From positions 1 through 19,444 of the forward strand of contig DGWL01000005.1 of NCBI GenBank assembly GCA_002396125.1: a stretch of 19,444 nucleotides of DNA. Direction: 5' to 3'. A program made the position numbers and the translations under genes. This document shows positions 14,306 through 19,444 of the stretch, one piece after another. Position 1 is the stretch's first letter; every line of letters begins with the position of its first letter. The stretch is from Porphyromonadaceae bacterium UBA4259 (GTDB lineage: Bacteria; Bacteroidota; Bacteroidia; Bacteroidales; Muribaculaceae). The notes under the pieces are model-generated. The model had not been told where the DNA came from and ran no database searches. It saw only the letters and a program-made list of their open reading frames with translations.

Positions 14306-14434
14306 AACGCGCTCAAAACAATCTGCTAAATTACATATTTTTTCCTAAACGAATCGTGTTTGTTCCCCTTTTTTCTCTTTTTAAGCAGTTTTTGAACATT
14401 TTTTACACTCGATTGAAAAAATGTGCCTGAAAAA

Positions 14435-14466
14435 TTTGGTCAATTAAAAAACTTGCCGTAACTTTG
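14435..14466 (+). promoter_or_regulatory. Promoter of tRNA-Phe
   Basis: TTTG (14435-14438), 20 bp, then TAACTTTG (14459-14466) match the Bacteroidetes housekeeping promoter pattern exactly. Transcription would begin roughly 10 bp before the tRNA, which starts at 14489. Confidence 0.8.
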
Positions 14467-14488
14467 CAGTCGCAAATCGCAAAACGAT

Positions 14489-14561
14489 GGTGCCTTAGCT
14501 CAGGTGGTAGAGCAATGGACTGAAAATCCATGTGTCCCCGGTTCGAATCCTGGAGGTACCA
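14489..14561 (+). tRNA. tRNA-Phe (GAA)
   Basis: A 73-nt cloverleaf: acceptor GGTGCCT pairing with AGGTACC (one G-U), D stem GCTC/GAGC, anticodon stem ATGGA/TCCAT with loop CTGAAAA giving anticodon GAA, five-base variable region, T loop TTCGAAT and discriminator A. The T stem (CCCGG/CCTGG) has one C-U mismatch at positions 51-63. CCA is not encoded and must be added after transcription. It is the only plus-strand gene seen. Confidence 0.97.
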
Positions 14562-14573
14562 CTCGATAGAATT

Positions 14574-14613
14574 GCAAGTAGCTTTTTAACAGCTGCTTGC
14601 GATTTTTCTTTTT
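14574..14613 (+). terminator. Intrinsic terminator of tRNA-Phe
   Basis: GCAAGTAGCT (14574-14583) pairs with AGCTGCTTGC (14591-14600), ten pairs including one G-U, around a 7-base loop, followed by GATTTTTCTTTTT. Confidence 0.88.
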
Positions 14614-14716
14614 GCGCTAATTATCCTTACCTTTCCTGTACCATCCCACGATGTTCCAATCAGAAAAACAGGGCGGGAACGTTTGTGATTTCATTAAGAC
14701 AATTGCTAGGAGAAAC

Positions 14717-14899
14717 TCTGCCGTAGGCAGACCTTTGAGAACCTTTAGCTCAGCGAAGTGAACAGCACTGTCGCGCGAAGCACGGTGTGCGATAAGTGAA
14801 CGAAGCTAAACCGGGTGTACCGATTGTGAACGAGCGAAGCGAGTGTAGCAATCGGCACGCCCGGTGCATCTCGCCTCGCATCTTGTCGCCGGTGGCGAC
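14717..14899. other. Palindrome-rich structured block downstream of tRNA-Phe
   Basis: No gene is supported between the tRNA terminator and 15092, but this part is dense with paired segments. They are TCTGCC-GTA-GGCAGA (14717-14731); TTTAGCT (14744-14750) with AGCTAAA (14804-14810), enclosing CACT...AGTG and TCGCGC/GTGCGA (14766-14798), which in turn hold GCAC-GGT-GTGC; a 16-bp pairing of 14811-14826 with 14849-14864, having one G-U and one mismatch; and GTCGCC-GGT-GGCGAC (14885-14899). The second and third helices abut. GCGAAG-type words recur in the single-stranded parts. Either a structured RNA or a clustered REP-like element; strand unknown. Confidence 0.5.
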
Positions 14900-14940
14900 C
14901 CCCACAAGTGCAATTTTAGCTCGCGAGTAATTCCCCAGGC

Positions 14941-15034
14941 GGCGATTAGTTTCAATTAGTTAAATTAGTGTGCTTCCACAAACTAAAAACTAAAAACTCA
15001 TAACTGATAACTGACAACTGATAACTCATAACAG
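14941..15034 (-). repeat. Dispersed composite repeat, full copy (reversed)
   Basis: On the minus strand: a TGAGTTATCAGTTGTCAGTT-type array (about 14993-15034), then AGTTTTTAGTTTGTGG, then the 37-bp core (14941-14977) from GAAGCACACTAATT to AACTAATCGCC. Module order equals that at 19313-19380. Confidence 0.75.
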
Positions 15035-15041
15035 ACAAAAA

Positions 15042-15071
15042 CAAAGGCGGCACCTTGCAGCACCGCCTTTG
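15042..15071 (-). terminator. Terminator of the large surface-protein gene
   Basis: CAAAGGCGG (15042-15050) and CCGCCTTTG (15063-15071) form a perfect 9-bp stem with a 12-base loop, 21 bp past the stop codon. On the minus strand the stem is followed by TTTTTGTC, a fair U-tract. Confidence 0.8.
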
Positions 15072-15091
15072 TCAAATTTATAAAGAATAGA

Positions 15092-18000
15092 TTACTTGCG
15101 TAACATCTTGCTGGTTGTACGAGAACCGTCTGTGTACTCAGTAACCACGATGTTTACACCCTCGAATGGAGTGTCACTCATGATACCGGCAACGTTCACG
15201 TACTTAACGCTCTTGACCTCACCGTTAATACTTACACCGTTGATGGCGGTGGGGACATCAGTTTTCTTGATATCCAATGGGTAAACCTCATACTCATATC
15301 CGCTTGGCGCAGCCTTAAGCATACCGGCAGTAAGAGGTTTGAAACGGATGATAGCCTTGAAGTGCTGATAACCCTTGCCAGTGCTTACGCCATCAATAAG
15401 TTGAACATCAGCATTTTCATTCAACGACATGTTAACCTTGAACGAGCCTTCGAAACCATTAGAATTCTGCGTGCTATTGCTTGGCATAATCATTGTTTTG
15501 TTCGAAGAGTCATAGATTGCCCAAACAATGTCGGCACACTCCTGAGGCTTAGGATTCATGAAGAAGTAACCCTTTTGGCTACCAGTGAAGTTTACTGCCA
15601 TGTAGAAGTTGGGAGCATAACTGCTTACAGCCTCTTTGATGTAGTCAGCATCTACAGTGACGTTGATGAGACATGGGTTAATTCTGTTTTGTAATTTACC
15701 ATGGAGTGTTCTACCCTTGATGATTGGCAACTCGCTGATGCCTTCTGGGAGTTCGTCGAACTGCAGCTCGCACCAGTTGCTCTGGTCATAGTCTTTCTGC
15801 TCGGGGCGAGTGTTGCCGGTAGCTGAAGGAACTTCAAAGTTCTTATCGCCTTCAGCAGGATTCGACATATAAATCGACTGTCCATTGGCATCCTTAACCC
15901 ATACGCTATTGCCACTTACATAAACTACCTGGAGATCGTCGGCGATAGTGCATTCGTCGCCAGTTCCGGGAACACCATTCTGGCAGAGTTCTCTCAGTGT
16001 TATGACAGGCAGAACATTATTGTCATGGGTGTAGAGGTAAACAGGCTCTTGAGCACTTGTGTAAGTAGAGAATCTTGCGGATCGAGTTCCTGAATTATTG
16101 TTATTATACTGTTGGATATATCTTGGCGAAGAAGTGCTTCCTGCATAATCATTGAACACGATAAACGCTTTGTAGTTTTTCGTTTCATCAATGGTAATTG
16201 TAGCCTTAGAATTAGACTCTGTTGAAGGAGCTCCAAAGAATAGTCTATTGTCGTTAGAACTTAAATACAAATAGCTTGATTCAAAACCTAACTTCCATGC
16301 TCCCTCTTGACCAGAAAGAGTGAAGATTGTTACATCTTCTCCTGGAGTTGCAGTAAGGTTGTCATCAGAGAGTTCAATATTATCAGTTGCATCCTGATAA
16401 TTGTTCTCAGTATCAACCTTAAGAGCTACATTTGTGATTGCATCACTGCCGTCAACAATCTTTGCAGTACGAGAAACGATGATATACTCATTTCCTGCAA
16501 CCAACTGAGAAGCATCGGTGACCAAAGTCCATTCACCTTCACCACCTGAAGACTGCTTGGTGTAAGTGACAGTAACAGTAACTGGGAAGGGAGGCATACC
16601 GAAACTGTAAGTTCCGTTATTCTCAGTGACAGCAACATCTGATGTGCCACCGTTGTTGTTCACGAACGAAGCAGTAACGGTGTTTACAGTGTAACCCTCA
16701 TTGGGAGCAACAGTGAAACTAACGGTCTGACCAACGGTTGCGGTTGTTGGGCAAGTGGTGGTTCCGTTAGGACTAACCACGGTGATAGCATAACCACCGG
16801 CAATGAATGTGGCTGTGATAGTAACATCCTCATCAGGCATGGTGAAGACGTTGTCGGTAACAGTGATCTCATTGCCACTGGTGGCACCGGTAACAACAAC
16901 ACCGCTTAAGGTGTAACCGTCCTTTGCACTGGTATTGATGGTGACCTTGTCGAGATACTTGGCGCTGGTAGCAGTGCTACCGTTGACAGTTGCGCTGACG
17001 CTACCGCCACCATTTGGATTGGCAACAGTTGTGATGTTATGGCTCTCACGGGCTACATCAGCCAGCATCTTAGTAAGAGTTCTGTTGACAAAGATTGTAT
17101 ACTTACCAGGAACTTTAACAACATAGTTGCCATTGGTTCCCATATCAAGGGCAGTACCAAGGAATTCCTCTTTGATCGAAGTACCATTGCCTCCATGCCA
17201 TTGGCCCCAACCATCTACGAATCCGAATTCGACAAATTCAGCGAAAGCATCAGTAAGTGAAACTGTCCAACCGTCTTCAGTTGTTGTCATTGTAACACCA
17301 TCAGACCAGTTGTCAAATGATCCACGAATAACAACAGGATCTTTCTGAACGGTGAGTTTATTGTCAGAACTAATAGTTAAATAGCAAGTGCCACCTTGAG
17401 ACATATAGTAGTTTTTACCACCATCGCCTGCGGTGATGTCCATATCGGTGTGCCAGTTGCTCGTTACATTATATTGATTATCACCGGTACCACCACCACA
17501 CCAAGTGCTGCCCTTCATAAGTTTAAACTTAGAATAGGCATTAAGGTTTACACCATTGAGGTAATAGTTGCCGTTAGTGTCAAGTGTGAACTTGTAATCA
17601 GGATCTTGCTGAGTCCAGTTATTGAAGTCGCCTACAAGATAATAGTCGCCTTCGGGAATTGGAGCAGAAATCCTAACCTCATCAAGGAAGAAACGTTTAT
17701 TATCTGATGCAAATGTAATGGTTGATGTTGTAGCACTGGGGACAAAGATAACTTCATAATCTTTCCAAGCATTGTTTAACATCGTGACACTTGTGATTGT
17801 ATTACCTTCGGTGTCTTTAAATGTACCATTGCTTGCGGTAAGGTTCAGAGTGGTGCCATCATTGTTCCAAGCACCGGCTTTGAAGGTAAGAGTATACTCT
17901 TCTCCAGCAGTGAAACCGGTAATCCTTGGTGTGGTGGCATAGCCATTCTCGCTACTCTTACCGAAACGAGCACATTGGTCACCGCTATAGGCAGAACTGT

Positions 18001-19078
18001 AGCTCCATCCAGGATTGTCACATGTAAAAGCGGAACTTGCTATACTTCCACTCCAATCCCCATCTGTAGGACCTGTACCGGCAGCTTTGGCAAAAGACTC
18101 ATAGAAGTCAAGTCCATAAATAGGGCTCTCAATAATCGTAATTGTAGCTGATTCGGTTGCTATTTTAGTATGACCGACACGCTCATCATCGGCGTAACCG
18201 ATAATAGTGTAAACACCTGGCTCGGTTAAAGTGAAAGGTGCGGTATACTGTAACTGATTACCATCATTTATTTTATAGTATCTGTGACAGACACCTACAT
18301 AATTTGTCGGGGCTACTTTTACTTCTACAGGACCATAACCTTCATAAGACATCGGTGAAATACTTACACTGAGGGCAGGAACGGTGTATTGCTGAGACAC
18401 AGGATCTGTGGTTGTTGTTCCGTTTGTAGAATAAGCATAAACCGTAATAGGCGAAGCGATCTGAGTCAAGTCAATAGACACAGGTTTACTGTATTCGGCA
18501 TAATTGCCATTTTCACCAATCTTGTAATAAGTTTTTGTTGCATTATCATCTGGAGTGATGGTGGTAATAATTGACTCACTACCTTCTTGGAATGAGCTAA
18601 AACTAATGCTAGGATTACCTAGAGTTGTTTCAGAACCACCTGTAGTGTAAGTGACCTCAACTTTCGATAACCTGCGGTTCCCTGATGTCCCTCCTACAGT
18701 GAATGTTACAGAACTAGAAATCCCTTGCCAAAAATATCCATTAGTAGCGATAGCACACTTGCCAACATTAGTTGTGATTTCATTGGAACCATCACTGTTG
18801 CCAAATGTTAGGTGTATCTCAGAGATGTTTTTTGTAGAAGATGAGAATGTAAAAGTGTTACCGCCATAAATACGAAGTGATGAACCATTTGTGTAGTACT
18901 TTGGTGCAGTGTTATTCGTTCCTTTGTCAAAGGTGATGGTGAAATTCGTTCCTGAGTAAGATGTGATTTCTTGTTGATTTGAATAACCTTGCTCAGAGAA
19001 AATCACTGTTTCATCTGCAGCCCAGCCTACTCCGAAGAACAGCGTGAGCAACGTTAAAAAAGTTAGTAATTTTTTCAT
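15092..19078 (-). CDS. Large secreted multidomain surface protein with type IX-like C-terminal tail
   Basis: A 1328-residue exported mosaic without an obvious catalytic domain. Domains by eye: signal peptide 1-20 (MKKLLTFLTLLTLFFGVGWA); beta-rich region 21-150; two Ig/chitobiase-C-like modules 155-234 and 235-320; a jelly-roll-like module 325-475 ending FFLDEVRISAP; two starch-binding-like modules opening YYLVGDFNNW (476-579) and VVIRGSFDNW (580-676); two InlB-type repeats (677-760, 761-840); a module 841-1018; an OB-fold-like module about 1019-1240; and a 55-residue tail with VKSVKYVNVAGIMSDTPFEGVNIVVTEYTDGSRTTSKMLRK, as in T9SS sorting domains. Glycan binding or adhesion is inferred. I chose ATG at 19076-19078 because it opens a clean signal peptide; an ATG two codons upstream and one 33 codons upstream (19177) are alternatives. 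A TAACTTTG promoter and a palindrome lie upstream. Confidence 0.87.
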   Translation of the reverse strand: MKKLLTFLTLLTLFFGVGWAADETVIFSEQGYSNQQEITSYSGTNFTITFDKGTNNTAPKYYTNGSSLRIYGGNTFTFSSSTKNISEIHLTFGNSDGSNEITTNVGKCAIATNGYFWQGISSSVTFTVGGTSGNRRLSKVEVTYTTGGSETTLGNPSISFSSFQEGSESIITTITPDDNATKTYYKIGENGNYAEYSKPVSIDLTQIASPITVYAYSTNGTTTTDPVSQQYTVPALSVSISPMSYEGYGPVEVKVAPTNYVGVCHRYYKINDGNQLQYTAPFTLTEPGVYTIIGYADDERVGHTKIATESATITIIESPIYGLDFYESFAKAAGTGPTDGDWSGSIASSAFTCDNPGWSYSSAYSGDQCARFGKSSENGYATTPRITGFTAGEEYTLTFKAGAWNNDGTTLNLTASNGTFKDTEGNTITSVTMLNNAWKDYEVIFVPSATTSTITFASDNKRFFLDEVRISAPIPEGDYYLVGDFNNWTQQDPDYKFTLDTNGNYYLNGVNLNAYSKFKLMKGSTWCGGGTGDNQYNVTSNWHTDMDITAGDGGKNYYMSQGGTCYLTISSDNKLTVQKDPVVIRGSFDNWSDGVTMTTTEDGWTVSLTDAFAEFVEFGFVDGWGQWHGGNGTSIKEEFLGTALDMGTNGNYVVKVPGKYTIFVNRTLTKMLADVARESHNITTVANPNGGGSVSATVNGSTATSAKYLDKVTINTSAKDGYTLSGVVVTGATSGNEITVTDNVFTMPDEDVTITATFIAGGYAITVVSPNGTTTCPTTATVGQTVSFTVAPNEGYTVNTVTASFVNNNGGTSDVAVTENNGTYSFGMPPFPVTVTVTYTKQSSGGEGEWTLVTDASQLVAGNEYIIVSRTAKIVDGSDAITNVALKVDTENNYQDATDNIELSDDNLTATPGEDVTIFTLSGQEGAWKLGFESSYLYLSSNDNRLFFGAPSTESNSKATITIDETKNYKAFIVFNDYAGSTSSPRYIQQYNNNNSGTRSARFSTYTSAQEPVYLYTHDNNVLPVITLRELCQNGVPGTGDECTIADDLQVVYVSGNSVWVKDANGQSIYMSNPAEGDKNFEVPSATGNTRPEQKDYDQSNWCELQFDELPEGISELPIIKGRTLHGKLQNRINPCLINVTVDADYIKEAVSSYAPNFYMAVNFTGSQKGYFFMNPKPQECADIVWAIYDSSNKTMIMPSNSTQNSNGFEGSFKVNMSLNENADVQLIDGVSTGKGYQHFKAIIRFKPLTAGMLKAAPSGYEYEVYPLDIKKTDVPTAINGVSINGEVKSVKYVNVAGIMSDTPFEGVNIVVTEYTDGSRTTSKMLRK

Positions 19079-19144
19079 ATGCATGAGTGATTTGACGTTA
19101 GTAATATAAATAAAAAAAATTGCCTTAAAACGAGAAACGCCCTT

Positions 19145-19164
19145 GTATACAACGAGTTGTATAC
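19145..19164. promoter_or_regulatory. Palindrome in the leader of the large surface-protein gene
   Basis: GTATACAAC-GA-GTTGTATAC, a perfect 9-bp inverted repeat, flanked by CCT and AGG that extend the symmetry past a bulged T. It lies 67 bp upstream of the start codon and about 50 bp downstream of the promoter box. It could be an operator for a dimeric repressor or, as RNA, an 8-bp stem with a CGAG loop. Confidence 0.6.
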
Positions 19165-19217
19165 AGGAACTCAGCAATGTAGAAACCTAAGAATGCATTT
19201 TGCACTAATATTTTATG

Positions 19218-19225
19218 CAAAGTTA
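19218..19225 (-). promoter_or_regulatory. Promoter -7 box of the large surface-protein gene
   Basis: The minus strand reads TAACTTTG, a perfect match to TAnnTTTG, giving a leader of about 130 nt. Upstream, TTTC about 21 bp away is the nearest match to the TTTG element. Confidence 0.6.
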
Positions 19226-19312
19226 TAACAAATTTTATGGTTGCCAGAAATTGTAGGTAAAATTTTTTATAAATTATTCTTTTAGGTAAAAGTAGATGAG
19301 GACATGAGATTA

Positions 19313-19444
19313 TCGGCTATCAGTTGTTAGTTGTTAGTTTGTGGAGGCACACTAATTACACTAATTAGAACTAATTCGCCTAGGGAATTAATCAAACAAG
19401 ATCAACAAAAAACAACAAGATCAACAAAAAACAACAAAATCAAC
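19313..19444 (+). repeat. Dispersed composite repeat with A/C-rich tail, reaching the window edge
   Basis: In order: TATCAGTTGTTAGTTGTTAG array (19318-19338), TTTGTGG, the 37-bp core GAGGCACACTAATT...AACTAATTCGCC (19344-19380), then AATTAATCAAACAAGATCAAC and repeated CAACAAAAAACAAC words to the end of the window. The tail matches 3428-3469 closely. The element may continue beyond the edge. Confidence 0.75.

Noticed and set aside
14489..14561. tRNA-Phe as integration site of a genomic island
   Set aside because: I found no second copy of the tRNA 3' end in the window and no integrase gene next to it.
14532..14726. Plus-strand frame starting inside tRNA-Phe
   Set aside because: It overlaps the tRNA and runs through its terminator; no motif and no plausible translation start.

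Overview
The window looks like chromosomal DNA from a gut-type Bacteroidales bacterium, probably Muribaculaceae or Prevotella-like. This rests on the two-part promoters (TTTG about 20 bp upstream of TAnnTTTG), lineage-typical families (LptE of the Bacteroidetes type, DUF2851, PCMD, GxxExxY), and a large secreted mosaic protein with a type IX secretion-like C-terminal tail. The genus is an inference; no rRNA gene is present. All recognised protein genes lie on the minus strand and the only plus-strand gene is tRNA-Phe, so transcription of proteins runs from high to low coordinates.

From right to left (direction of transcription): (1) 15.1-19.1 kb, a 1328-residue multidomain surface protein with its own promoter, a near-perfect palindrome in the leader and an intrinsic terminator. 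(2) 14.4-15.0 kb, tRNA-Phe with promoter and terminator, then a stretch rich in palindromes and dispersed repeats. (3) 14.3-8.0 kb, DUF2851 protein, PCMD-domain secreted protein, mutS, and a secreted MINPP/phytase-like histidine phosphatase, closed by a 15-bp-stem hairpin. (4) 7.8-3.76 kb, a probable operon of lysophospholipid-type acyltransferase, sigma-54 activator, lptE, a TPR-like protein and secG, i.e. mostly envelope lipid, LPS export and secretion functions. (5) 3.7-3.2 kb, a gene-free repeat region. (6) 3.16-0.5 kb, xerD, a broken 5' copy of the pseudouridine synthase gene, a GxxExxY gene, and the intact RluA-type pseudouridine synthase gene. (7) 0.5-0 kb, a GC-rich palindromic block and AT-rich DNA.

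The most unusual structure is at 1345-2177. An AT-rich GxxExxY gene sits between two 102-bp direct repeats, each holding the first 21 codons of the pseudouridine synthase gene plus 39 bp upstream. One copy starts the intact gene; the other is a remnant. Small hairpins with attached AAAATTA-like motifs lie on both sides of the GxxExxY gene in mirrored orientation. This resembles a small mobile cassette that re-creates the gene start it interrupts. A second theme is a composite intergenic repeat (AGTTATCAGTT array, then a 37-bp CTAATT core, then a CAACAAAAAACAAC tail), found wholly or partly at about 3.2, 3.4-3.6, 15.0 and 19.35 kb, with further arrays on either side of lptE.
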